Assembly (NCBI GenBank): GCA_050633465.1
Contig: JBOEGO010000017.1
Location: 62,001-126,000 of the forward strand
Source of the DNA: UBA3069 sp050633465
Lineage (GTDB): Bacteria > Pseudomonadota > Alphaproteobacteria > Rhodobacterales > Rhodobacteraceae
Direction: 5' to 3'
Length of the DNA stretch: 64,000 bases
The translations under genes were made by a program, and so were the position numbers. The notes beneath the pieces are model-generated. The model had not been told where the DNA came from, searched no databases, and saw nothing but the letters and a program-made list of their open reading frames with translations. Of this stretch, positions 8,308-16,362 are shown in pieces (position 1 is the stretch's first letter; the number at the start of each line of letters is the position of its first letter).

Positions 8308-8349
8308 GCGCCCCGTTTTACCGACGGGGCGCAGGGGTATTACACCCCT
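8308..8349 (-). terminator. Intercistronic hairpins between dctP and dctQ
   Basis: Two adjacent stem-loops: AGGGGT/ACCCCT (8333-8349) just after the dctP stop, then a perfect 9-base GC stem GCGCCCCGT/ACGGGGCGC (8308-8332). No T-run follows, so this looks like an mRNA-stabilising or attenuating structure rather than a full terminator. It would explain high DctP relative to DctQM. Confidence 0.6.
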
Positions 8350-8350
8350 A

Positions 8351-9346
8351 TCAATCCGCGTTGCGGAACAGGTTGACCAGTTCGGTCATATCGGGGTTCG
8401 CTGCCAGATACTTGTCGTAAACCGGTGCCATTGATGCCTGAAACGCGGCCTTGTCGGCGATCTCGTTCACTTCGACACCGCCCGCCTTGACCGTCTCCAT
8501 CGAGGCCATCTCGCGTTCCTGCCACAGCTTGCGTTGCAGGTCGGTCGAATGTTTGCCCGCCATTTTGACGATGTCCTGCTGCTCTGGTGTCAGCTTGTCA
8601 AAGGTCTTTTTGCTCATGCACAGGCATTCGGGAATGATCAGGTGTTGCGTCAGCGAATAATACTTTGCCACCTCGAAATGGCTGGTCGATTCATAGGATG
8701 GCGGGTTGTTTTCCGCGCCGTCCACCACGCCGGTTTTGATCGATTGATACACCTCGGCAAAGGCCATCGGCGTGGCGTTTCCGCCCATGGATTCGATCAT
8801 GCCCACGAACAAATCATTGTTCATCACGCGCACTTTCATGCCTTCGACATCGGCGGGCGTGTTGATCGGTTTGATCGAATTATAGAACGAGCGCGCACCG
8901 GCATCATAATATCCCAGCGCAACAATGCCCTTGGCTTCCAATGCCTTACCCAATGCCTCTCCGGGGGCGCCATCCATCAGCTTATACATCTGCGGCACGC
9001 TTTTGAACACAAACGGCAGGGACACCACATTGGTTTCCGGCACGGCCTGACCCATCGGCCCAAGGCTGAACACGCCGAAATCCAGAATGCCAAGGCGCAG
9101 CTGTTCAATCGCATCGGGTTGCGATCCCAAAACGCCTGCGTGGAACACCTTGCCCTTTAGCGCGCCATCGGTTTTTTCCGTGACCTCGGCCATGAATGCC
9201 TCCATGCCGTGCGACACGGGATAATCCTCGACGTGGATGTTCCAGCCGCGCCAGTCCTTGGCTTGGGCCGCCAATGGCGCAACCGCCAGCGTGGCAACGG
9301 CGGCAAATGCAAATGCACCACGCCCCATGATTTTGCTGATTTTCAT
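8351..9346 (-). CDS. dctP: TRAP transporter solute-binding protein DctP
   Basis: 331 residues. A Sec signal peptide (KISKIMGRGAF, then a hydrophobic stretch) ends at AAQA near residue 27. The mature part has DctP features such as the Arg/Asn region NNDLFVGMIESMGGNATPM and the motif TGVVDGAENNP. This periplasmic protein captures the substrate for DctQM. The ATG at 9346 follows GAGGAGGAGA at good spacing. It is the first gene of the TRAP-RraA-GntR run and has the shared 15-mer 49 bases upstream. Confidence 0.92.
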   Translation of the reverse strand: MKISKIMGRGAFAFAAVATLAVAPLAAQAKDWRGWNIHVEDYPVSHGMEAFMAEVTEKTDGALKGKVFHAGVLGSQPDAIEQLRLGILDFGVFSLGPMGQAVPETNVVSLPFVFKSVPQMYKLMDGAPGEALGKALEAKGIVALGYYDAGARSFYNSIKPINTPADVEGMKVRVMNNDLFVGMIESMGGNATPMAFAEVYQSIKTGVVDGAENNPPSYESTSHFEVAKYYSLTQHLIIPECLCMSKKTFDKLTPEQQDIVKMAGKHSTDLQRKLWQEREMASMETVKAGGVEVNEIADKAAFQASMAPVYDKYLAANPDMTELVNLFRNAD

Positions 9347-9394
9347 AGTTGTCTCCTCCTCAGGACAAATAATTGCAAAAATCGTCACACGACT

Positions 9395-9409
9395 TACAAA
9401 TTTTTACAA
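9395..9409 (-). promoter_or_regulatory. Candidate GntR operator, copy 2 (dctP promoter)
   Basis: Exact second copy of TACAAATTTTTACAA. Here it is framed by ACTT and AAGT, giving a partly symmetric 20-base site. It lies 49 bases upstream of dctP. Confidence 0.55.
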
Positions 9410-9469
9410 GTTATTTTTTGAGGGGGTTAACCAACTGTTTTTTATCTGTTTAATTTGTTGCACCGCAGA

Positions 9470-9904
9470 TCAACCCATCTTGGCCAGACGGCGCAAAACA
9501 TCGCGCAGGGTCGCTTCTTCGGAATCAGATAGGGTGGCAATCAGCGCAGCGTCATGCCTGCGCGCCACATCTTGCAGGTCGCGAAATGCGGCGCGCCCTG
9601 CGCCCGTCAGCTCCAGATATTCCTGCCGACGGTCATCTGTATCGCGCTCGCGGGTCAGAAACCGCCGCGCCTCTAATGCGGAAACGGCGCGGCTGATCTT
9701 GGTCTTGTGCATTTTCGACCGCTGGCCAATATCCGCCGCCGTCATGCGCCCATACAGACCCAGATGAAACAGCACCCGCCATTCGGTGCGCAACATCCCG
9801 TAACGGTCCTTGTAAACCCGCTGAAAAGAAAGACTGCTTTCCTCGGCTGCCTGATTCAAAAGATAGGGCAGAAACCCCGCCAGATCGAAATTTTTATCAC
9901 TCAT
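9470..9904 (-). CDS. MarR-family transcriptional regulator
   Basis: 144 residues. The MarR winged helix covers about 30-130: the recognition helix region KMHKTKISRAVSALEARRFL is followed by the wing RDTDDRRQEYLEL. The gene is divergent from hmgA with 78 bases between starts and an inverted repeat in that gap, so it is a good candidate for the homogentisate-branch repressor, perhaps released by homogentisate or a related aromatic acid. That assignment rests on position alone. Confidence 0.88.
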   Translation of the reverse strand: MSDKNFDLAGFLPYLLNQAAEESSLSFQRVYKDRYGMLRTEWRVLFHLGLYGRMTAADIGQRSKMHKTKISRAVSALEARRFLTRERDTDDRRQEYLELTGAGRAAFRDLQDVARRHDAALIATLSDSEEATLRDVLRRLAKMG

Positions 9905-9925
9905 TTTGTCGCGCCTCCTGCTTGT

Positions 9926-9943
9926 TGGTTACAAAATCAACCG
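9926..9943. promoter_or_regulatory. Candidate MarR operator between marR and hmgA
   Basis: TGGTT and AACCG form an imperfect inverted repeat 8 bases apart, in the AT-richer gap between divergent marR and hmgA. A GTTAAC palindrome overlaps its right edge. Symmetry and location only. Confidence 0.4.
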
Positions 9944-9982
9944 TTAACAATGCAACCAAATAACGCACCGGAGGATGCGCAG

Positions 9983-11344
9983 ATGAACAATCAGCCCAAA
10001 CCGCACGAATTCACCCAAGCCCCCACACCACAGGGTGCCAATGCCGGATATATGCCCGGTTTCGGCAATGATTTCGAAACCGAAGCCCTGCCCGACGCCC
10101 TGCCCCAGGGCATGAACAGCCCGCAAAAATGCAATTACGGGCTTTATGGCGAACAGCTCTCTGGCACCGCGTTCACCGCACCCAGCCACCAGAACGAACG
10201 CACATGGTGCTACCGCATCCGCCCCTCGGTCAAACATTCGCACCGCTACGAAAAAATTGATCTGCCCTATTGGAAATCCGCCCCCGATATCGACCCCGAT
10301 GTCGTGTCGCTGGGCCAATACCGCTGGGATCCCGTGCCCCATTCCGACCAGCCGCTGAACTGGATGACGGGCATGCGCACCATGACCACGGCGGGCGATG
10401 TCAACACGCAGGTCGGCATGGCGACCCATATCTATCTGGTCACCGAATCCATGGTCGACAGCTATTTCTTTTCGGCTGATTCCGAAATCCTGATCGTCCC
10501 GCAAGAAGGACGCTTGCGGTTCTGCACCGAACTGGGAATCATTGATCTGGAACCGCAGGAAATCGCCATCATCCCGCGTGGGCTACTGTATCGGGTTGAA
10601 CTGCTGGACGGCCCCGCGCGCGGCTTTGTCTGTGAAAACTACGGCCAGAAATTCGAATTGCCGGGGCGCGGCCCGATCGGGGCCAACTGTATGGCCAACC
10701 GCCGCGATTTCAAAACCCCCGTCGCCGCATTCGAGGACCGCGAGGTGCCATCGACCGTGACCGTGAAATGGTGCGGCCAGTTCCACGAAACCCGCATCAA
10801 CCAAAGCCCGCTGGATGTGGTCGCATGGCATGGCAATTACGCGCCGGTGAAATACGATCTGAAAACCTATTGCCCCGTCGGATCGGTCCTGTTCGACCAC
10901 CCCGACCCGTCCATTTTCACCGTTTTGACCGCGCCGTCGGGCGTGCCGGGCACCGCCAATATTGATTTCGTGCTGTTTCGCGAACGCTGGATGGTAGCCG
11001 AGGACACCTTCCGCCCGCCGTGGTATCACAAAAACATCATGTCGGAACTGATGGGCAACATCTATGGCCAATACGATGCCAAACCCCAAGGTTTTGCGCC
11101 CGGCGGCGTCAGCCTCCACAATATGATGCTGCCCCACGGGCCGGACAACACCGCATTCGAGGGCGCGTCAAACGCCGACCTCGGGCCGGAAAAGCTCGAC
11201 AACACGATGTCGTTCATGTTCGAAACCCGCTTCCCCCAGCACCTGACCAAATTCGCCGCAACCGAGGCACCACTTCAGGACGATTACATCGATTGCTGGA
11301 ACGGGATCGAGAAAAAATTTGATGGCACAGCAGGCAAAAAGTAA
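9983..11344 (+). CDS. hmgA: Homogentisate 1,2-dioxygenase
   Basis: 453 residues, the usual length. This iron enzyme opens the ring of homogentisate to 4-maleylacetoacetate. The iron site is visible in WYHKNIMSELMG (His and Glu ligands) and in SLHNMMLPHGPD (His). The N-terminal GFGNDFETEALPDALP is characteristic. The ATG at 9983 follows GGAGG at 8 bases; upstream in-frame ATGs are less likely. fahA follows after 31 bases. No maleylacetoacetate isomerase gene is in this window. Confidence 0.97.
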   Translation: MNNQPKPHEFTQAPTPQGANAGYMPGFGNDFETEALPDALPQGMNSPQKCNYGLYGEQLSGTAFTAPSHQNERTWCYRIRPSVKHSHRYEKIDLPYWKSAPDIDPDVVSLGQYRWDPVPHSDQPLNWMTGMRTMTTAGDVNTQVGMATHIYLVTESMVDSYFFSADSEILIVPQEGRLRFCTELGIIDLEPQEIAIIPRGLLYRVELLDGPARGFVCENYGQKFELPGRGPIGANCMANRRDFKTPVAAFEDREVPSTVTVKWCGQFHETRINQSPLDVVAWHGNYAPVKYDLKTYCPVGSVLFDHPDPSIFTVLTAPSGVPGTANIDFVLFRERWMVAEDTFRPPWYHKNIMSELMGNIYGQYDAKPQGFAPGGVSLHNMMLPHGPDNTAFEGASNADLGPEKLDNTMSFMFETRFPQHLTKFAATEAPLQDDYIDCWNGIEKKFDGTAGKK

Positions 11345-11375
11345 CGCCGCCAAACGCCTGACCGAAAGGACCAAT

Positions 11376-12629
11376 ATGACCCTACTAAAATCCTGGGTGG
11401 CCTCGGCCAACACGCCCGATTGCCCGTTTCCGCTCAACAACCTGCCCTACGGCGTGTTTTCGACCGGCGATAATGCCCCCCGCTGCGGCGTGGCCATCGG
11501 CGACCAAATTCTGGACGTGCAAGCGGTCGAAGAAGCAGGCCTGCTGCCCTTTGACATGCCCCTGTTCGACGTGCCGTTCTGGAACGAGGTGATGGAGGAA
11601 GGCCCCGAAACATGGGCCACCCTGCGCCAGCACCTGACCAACCTGCTGGCCGATGGCGCGGCGCAACAGGCGCAACTGCAATCCATGCTGACCCCACAGG
11701 CCAATGCGCAAATGCACCTGCCCTTCCTTGTCGCCGAATACACAGATTTCTACGCGGGCAAAAACCACGCTGTGAATGTCGGCACCATGTTTCGCGGCGC
11801 TGAAAACGCACTGCCGCCCAACTGGCTGCATATCCCGATCGGCTATAACGGACGGGCGTCATCTGTGGTCGTTTCGGGCAGCGATGTGCGCCGCCCCTGG
11901 GGGCAGTTGAAATCCCCCGATACCGATGCGCCCGTGTTCGCACCCTGCCAACGCTTTGATCTGGAACTGGAAATGGGCGCAATCGTCGGCCAGCCGTCAA
12001 ACCACCCCCTAACGGTGGACGAAGCAGACGCGATGATTTTCGGCTATGTCCTGCTCAATGACTGGTCCGCACGCGACATCCAGGCGTGGGAATATCAGCC
12101 CCTCGGCCCCTTTCAGGCCAAGGCCACAGCGACCTCCATTTCCCCATGGATCGTGACCGCCGCTGCCCTCGCCCCGTTCCGCTGCAACACGCCGGCGCGC
12201 GAAAAGGAACTGCTGCCGCACCTGCGCGACACCGGCCCGATGCTCTATGACATCGACCTGTCGGTCACGCTGGCACCACAGGGCAAACCGGCCAGTGAAA
12301 TTGCCACGACCAACTATAGCGAAATGTATTTTTCCGCCGCACAGCAACTGGCGCATCACTCCACATCGGGCTGCCCCATGACACCCGGCGACCTGCTGGG
12401 CTCCGGCACCATTTCCGGCGCCGGAAAACACCAGCGCGGCAGCCTTCTCGAACTCAGCTGGGGCGGCAAGGAACCGATCACACTGGACACGGGCGAACAG
12501 CGCAGCTTTCTGCAGGACGGCGATACCCTGACCCTCTCGGGCGCGGCACATGGCGATGGCTACACCATCGGCTTTGGCACCTGTTCGGGCACAATCCTGC
12601 CCGCGCTGGCCGATCCATACGCCCGCTAA
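11376..12629 (+). CDS. fahA: Fumarylacetoacetase
   Basis: 417 residues. Hydrolyses fumarylacetoacetate to fumarate and acetoacetate, the last step of the homogentisate pathway. The N-terminal SH3-like domain (1-115) is followed by the FAH catalytic domain with DFYAGKNHAVNVGTMFR, ELEMGAIVG (acidic metal ligands) and LNDWSARDIQAWEYQPLGPF. The ATG at 11376 follows GAAAGGA; a longer frame overlapping hmgA is not supported. It forms an operon with hmgA and is followed by an inverted intergenic repeat (12633-12668). Confidence 0.96.
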   Translation: MTLLKSWVASANTPDCPFPLNNLPYGVFSTGDNAPRCGVAIGDQILDVQAVEEAGLLPFDMPLFDVPFWNEVMEEGPETWATLRQHLTNLLADGAAQQAQLQSMLTPQANAQMHLPFLVAEYTDFYAGKNHAVNVGTMFRGAENALPPNWLHIPIGYNGRASSVVVSGSDVRRPWGQLKSPDTDAPVFAPCQRFDLELEMGAIVGQPSNHPLTVDEADAMIFGYVLLNDWSARDIQAWEYQPLGPFQAKATATSISPWIVTAAALAPFRCNTPAREKELLPHLRDTGPMLYDIDLSVTLAPQGKPASEIATTNYSEMYFSAAQQLAHHSTSGCPMTPGDLLGSGTISGAGKHQRGSLLELSWGGKEPITLDTGEQRSFLQDGDTLTLSGAAHGDGYTIGFGTCSGTILPALADPYAR

Positions 12630-12632
12630 ACT

Positions 12633-12668
12633 CTTTCATTGTTCTAAAAATACCTCCCGCCGGAGGCA
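12633..12668 (-). repeat. Intergenic repeat, GGTATTT/GAACAATGAAAG family
   Basis: On the minus strand it reads TGCCTCCGGCGGGAGG (hairpin), then TATTTTTAGAACAATGAAAG. It lies 3 bases after the fahA stop and may stop or stabilise the hmgA-fahA mRNA. Members elsewhere: 20628, 33894, 39585, 44983, 45070, 48973, 49057, 54779, 60583. Confidence 0.8.
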
Positions 12669-12718
12669 CCCGACACCGCCCCACCGGCGCAACGTCCGAA
12701 AACACAAGGAACCCGAAA

Positions 12719-13669
12719 ATGGCCAAAGCATTCGCATCCCAAGGCGACATGAGCGAAAAGAAAATCTCCTTCACCCAAGTGGGCGAGGGCCTGTATGCCT
12801 TCACCGCCGAAGGCGACCCCAATTCCGGCGTCATCATCGGCGATGACAGCGTTATGATCATCGAAGCGCAGGCAACCCCGCGCCTTGCCAACAAGGTGAT
12901 CGAATGCGTGCGCAGCGTCACCGACAAACCCATCACCCATGTCGCGCTGACCCATTACCACGCCGTGCGCGTGCTGGGCGCATCGGCCTTTGGTGCGGAT
13001 CAGATCATCATGGGCGACACCGCCCGCGCCATGGTCGTCGAACGCGGCCAAGAGGATTGGGACAGCGAATTCCAACGCTTCCCCCGCCTGTTCGAAGGCT
13101 ACGAATCCATCCCCGGCCTGACCTACCCGACCACCACATTCTCCGACAATATGACCGTCTATCTGGGCAACCGCCGCGTTGACCTGATGCACCTTGGCCG
13201 CGCCCACACCGCGGGCGACATCGTGATCCATGTGCCCGACCAGAACGTCATGTTCACCGGCGATATCGTCGAATACCACTCGGCCTGCTACTGCGGCGAC
13301 GGGCATTTCGGCGACTGGGGCGACACGCTGGACAACATCGCCATGTTCGATGTCGATGCCATCGCACCGGGGCGCGGTGACGCGCTGGTCGGCAAACAAA
13401 TGGTCAATGCCGCGATTGAAAACACCCGCGATTTCGTCGCCTCGACCTATGCCCCCGTGGCCCGCGTCGCCGCACGCAACGGCACATTAAAAGAAGCATG
13501 GGACGCCTGCCGCGAGGTCTGCGACCCCAAATTCAAAGACTACGCAATCTACGAACATTGCCTGCCCTTCAACGTCGCCCGCGCCTATGACGAGGCCCGC
13601 GGCATCGACACCCCCCGCATCTGGACCGCACAACGCGACATCGAAATGTGGGAAGGCCTGCAAGGCTGA
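12719..13669 (+). CDS. Metallo-beta-lactamase-fold hydrolase
   Basis: 316 residues with the MBL fold: the strand NSGVIIGDDSVMIIEA, a metal motif near residue 79 and later GRAHTAGDIVIHVPD and MFTGDIVEYHS. The first motif is THYHAVRV, so the two His of HxHxDH are present (H79, H81) but the Asp and His are replaced by Val and Arg. Metal number and activity may therefore be unusual. It follows fahA by 89 bases with AAGGA before the ATG. A role as a hydrolase in aromatic-acid breakdown is likely but the substrate is unknown. Confidence 0.85.
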   Translation: MAKAFASQGDMSEKKISFTQVGEGLYAFTAEGDPNSGVIIGDDSVMIIEAQATPRLANKVIECVRSVTDKPITHVALTHYHAVRVLGASAFGADQIIMGDTARAMVVERGQEDWDSEFQRFPRLFEGYESIPGLTYPTTTFSDNMTVYLGNRRVDLMHLGRAHTAGDIVIHVPDQNVMFTGDIVEYHSACYCGDGHFGDWGDTLDNIAMFDVDAIAPGRGDALVGKQMVNAAIENTRDFVASTYAPVARVAARNGTLKEAWDACREVCDPKFKDYAIYEHCLPFNVARAYDEARGIDTPRIWTAQRDIEMWEGLQG

Positions 13670-13914
13670 TCCATGCGCCGGACCTGTCACAGGGTCCGGC
13701 ACCCGTTCTACGACCGAACTATTCTCAACCGTATGGTTCGCAAACCCTGACCGACGTTCGTCTCTGAGACATATGCACAATAATCCAGCACCCATAATGG
13801 CGTTAACCTTTGCCCTGTCAGAAGGGCGGGGGAAACAACCCGTCCTGCCCCGCAGGGCAAGGGCGCAATGGCTGCACCTTCTGGCGGATATCCAATATCC
13901 CAAGGGAGGGACAT

Positions 13915-14412
13915 ATGAACATCATCACGGCACTGGCCATTTCCATCGGCCTATTGGGCGGCGTCGCCACATGGGCGTTTCTGACGATCGGCACGCTGCA
14001 AATCTGGATCGCATTTCTGGCCTGGGCCAGCTTTTATCACTGTGGCGGCGGGGTCGGCGGCATGTCGAAATCGCTGATCTGCAATATCTGGGGCGCGGTC
14101 ATCGGGTTTGTCGCCCTGCTCCTTATTTTCAAGGTCAATCCGGGTCTGCCCGGCGTGATCTGGCCCTCGCTTGTGGTGGGGATCACCGCATTCGTGCTGG
14201 TCATGGGGGCCAAATCCCCCACGCTCGACGCAATTCCGGCGTCGGTCTATGGCTACGCCGCGATTGCGGGCTACGGGCTGTTGGCGGGCGCGGATATCGC
14301 CGCCATGACGCTGGCCAATCCGCTGGTCTGCACGGTGCTGTCACTGGCACTGGGCGCGGTGTTCGGTCTGGTATCGGAAAAACTTGCGGGCGCGCTCAAG
14401 GGCGCCGACTGA
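13915..14412 (+). CDS. DUF1097 family inner-membrane protein
   Basis: 165 residues with about five membrane helices and the conserved segment FLAWASFYHCGGGVGGMSKS between helices 2 and 3. This matches the DUF1097 family, whose function is unknown. A very strong AAGGGAGGG precedes the ATG at 13915. A good terminator follows at 14439, so it is a small unit of its own inside the aromatic island. A transport or membrane-support role is possible but not shown. Confidence 0.78.
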   Translation: MNIITALAISIGLLGGVATWAFLTIGTLQIWIAFLAWASFYHCGGGVGGMSKSLICNIWGAVIGFVALLLIFKVNPGLPGVIWPSLVVGITAFVLVMGAKSPTLDAIPASVYGYAAIAGYGLLAGADIAAMTLANPLVCTVLSLALGAVFGLVSEKLAGALKGAD

Positions 14413-14438
14413 CCCCAGCACCAATTCTTAACATCTGC

Positions 14439-14469
14439 ACAGGCCATCGTGAAAACGGTGGCCTGTTTT
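14439..14469 (+). terminator. Rho-independent terminator after the DUF1097 gene
   Basis: ACAGGCCATCG, loop TGAAAA, CGGTGGCCTGT: an 11-base stem with one G-T wobble, followed by TTTT. It lies 27 bases after the stop and separates DUF1097 from the monooxygenase gene. Confidence 0.75.
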
Positions 14470-14497
14470 GCTGTGCGCCGCATACGGGAGGAACCGC

Positions 14498-16099
14498 ATG
14501 AACAAGATTTTCGAAACCCCGCTATACCCCTATTCCCGCCATCCGGATCAGGACGCCCCGAAAACCATACGCAAACGCGTGGTTGTTATTGGCGCGGGTC
14601 CGGTCGGGCTGGCGACGGCGATTGATCTGGCGCAGCAGGGCATTGAAACCGTGATTCTGGATGACAACGACAAGGTGTCATTCGGCAGCCGCGCCATCTG
14701 TTTCGCCAAACGCCCGCTGGAAATTCTGGACAGGTTGGGATGCGCGCAACCGATGGTCGACAAGGGCGTGCAATGGAACGTGGGCAAAGTGTTTTTCGAC
14801 GACCGTCAGGTCTATGATTTCAACCTTTTGCCCGAATCCGGCCACCGCCGCCCCGCCTTTATCAACCTGCAACAATACTACTTTGAGGAACATCTGGTGC
14901 ACCGCGCATTGGAGTTGCAGGCCACAGGCGCGCCCATCGAAATCCGTGGCGGCAGCCGCGTCACCGCGATTGAACAGCATGCCGATCATGCCAGCCTGAG
15001 CATCGACACGCCCGCTGGCCCCTATTCTCTCGAAGCCGACTGGCTGATTGCCTGCGACGGCGCCGCCAGCCCCGCCCGCACCATGCTGAACCTCGATTTC
15101 AACGGCCGCGTGTTCGAGGACAACTTCCTCATCGCGGATGTCACGATGGAGGCCGACTTCCCGACCGAACGCTGGTTCTGGTTCGATCCGCCCTTTAACC
15201 GTGGCCAATCCGCCCTGCTGCACAAACAGCCCGATGGCGTCTGGCGCATTGATTTGCAACTGGGCTGGGACATCGACAAGGACCACGAGAAAAAGCCCGA
15301 AAACGTCATTCCACGGCTCAAGGCGATGCTGGGCAACGACGTGAAATTCGAACTGGAATGGGTCAGCATCTATACATTCCAATGCCGCCGGATGGATCAA
15401 TTCCGCCATGGCCGCGTGATTTTCGCAGGGGATTCCGCGCATCAGGTCTCGCCCTTTGGCGCGCGAGGTGCCAATTCCGGCGTGCAGGATGCTGACAATC
15501 TGGCGTGGAAACTGGCGCTGGTGATCAATGGCGCGGCCCCCGACACCCTGCTGGACACATACAACAGCGAACGCGTGTATGGAGCCGAGGAAAACATCAT
15601 GCATTCCTCGCGCTCGACCGATTTCATCACGCCCAAATCCGACACCTCGCGGCTGTTTCGCGATGCGGTGCTGGACCTGTCCGAACATCACGCATTCGCC
15701 CGCCCGTTCGTGAATTCCGGCCGTTTGTCAGTGCCTTGCACCTATGACGGATCGCCGCTGAACACGCCCGATGCGCTGCCCGACGGGCCTGCGCGCACCC
15801 GCCCCGGATCGCCCTGCCCCGATGCGCCGCTGGGCGACGGGTTCCTGCTGGACCAGCTGCGGGGCGGGTTCAAATTGCTGGCGTTCAACTGCGATGCGCC
15901 CGACGACATCACCGAAACCGTCACCGCAAAACGCATCACCCTGCCCGCCACGGGCGCATTGGCCGAACGCTATCTGGGAGCCAACACCAGCGCCCTGTAT
16001 CTGATCCGGCCCGACCAACATGTCGCCGCCCGTTTCGCCACCTATGACGATGCCCAAATCCGCGCCGCCCTGCGCCGCGCCACCGGAGCAACCCAATGA
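14498..16099 (+). CDS. FAD-dependent aromatic monooxygenase (MhpA/PHBH class, MhaA-like)
   Basis: 533 residues of the single-component flavin hydroxylase class. Seen: FAD motif VVVIGAGPVGLATAIDL (about 28-44), the middle DG motif WLIACDGAASPAR, and the second FAD motif GRVIFAGDSAHQVSPFGARG, then a C-terminal thioredoxin-like tail. It adds a hydroxyl to a phenolic ring using NAD(P)H and oxygen. It sits between the homogentisate and homoprotocatechuate genes and overlaps a small DUF2783 gene by ATGA. This is the layout reported for 3-hydroxyphenylacetate 6-hydroxylase MhaA with its small coupling protein MhaB. Substrate assignment is inference. Confidence 0.87.
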   Translation: MNKIFETPLYPYSRHPDQDAPKTIRKRVVVIGAGPVGLATAIDLAQQGIETVILDDNDKVSFGSRAICFAKRPLEILDRLGCAQPMVDKGVQWNVGKVFFDDRQVYDFNLLPESGHRRPAFINLQQYYFEEHLVHRALELQATGAPIEIRGGSRVTAIEQHADHASLSIDTPAGPYSLEADWLIACDGAASPARTMLNLDFNGRVFEDNFLIADVTMEADFPTERWFWFDPPFNRGQSALLHKQPDGVWRIDLQLGWDIDKDHEKKPENVIPRLKAMLGNDVKFELEWVSIYTFQCRRMDQFRHGRVIFAGDSAHQVSPFGARGANSGVQDADNLAWKLALVINGAAPDTLLDTYNSERVYGAEENIMHSSRSTDFITPKSDTSRLFRDAVLDLSEHHAFARPFVNSGRLSVPCTYDGSPLNTPDALPDGPARTRPGSPCPDAPLGDGFLLDQLRGGFKLLAFNCDAPDDITETVTAKRITLPATGALAERYLGANTSALYLIRPDQHVAARFATYDDAQIRAALRRATGATQ

Positions 16100-16287
16100 C
16101 AGACCTGATCCTGACCCCCAATATCCCCGCCCCCGATGATTTCTATGCCGAATTGCTGGCCACCCACGACGGGCTGACCAGTGATCAATCCAATGCCCTG
16201 AACGCCCGGCTGATCCTGATTTTGGCCAACCACATCGGGGATCGCACCACCCTGACACAGGCACTTGCCACTGCGAAAACCGTATAA
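16096..16287 (+). CDS. DUF2783 small protein, probable monooxygenase coupling partner
   Basis: 63 residues, acidic to neutral, no membrane segment. The text PNIPAPDDFYAELLATHDGLT and SNALNARLILILANHIGD match the DUF2783 family. Its ATG overlaps the monooxygenase stop (ATGA), so the two proteins are made together. A small-protein partner is reported for MhaA-type hydroxylases; that this is one is inferred from size and coupling. Confidence 0.72.
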   Translation: MTDLILTPNIPAPDDFYAELLATHDGLTSDQSNALNARLILILANHIGDRTTLTQALATAKTV

Positions 16288-16362
16288 CGGCTGGACATTC
16301 CCGCGCCCCTGCATTCATTTTGCTGCACATGCCAGAACCCCGACCCGCAACAGGAGCCACCG

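Noticed and set aside
13670..13914. Possible small gene or promoter between the MBL gene and DUF1097
   Set aside because: No frame with a ribosome site and family-like text. A weak GGACC/GGTCC hairpin near 13679 has no T-run.
13587..14501. A long plus-strand frame over the end of the MBL gene and DUF1097
   Set aside because: It overlaps two genes in another frame and lacks any recognisable domain; DUF1097 has a strong ribosome site.
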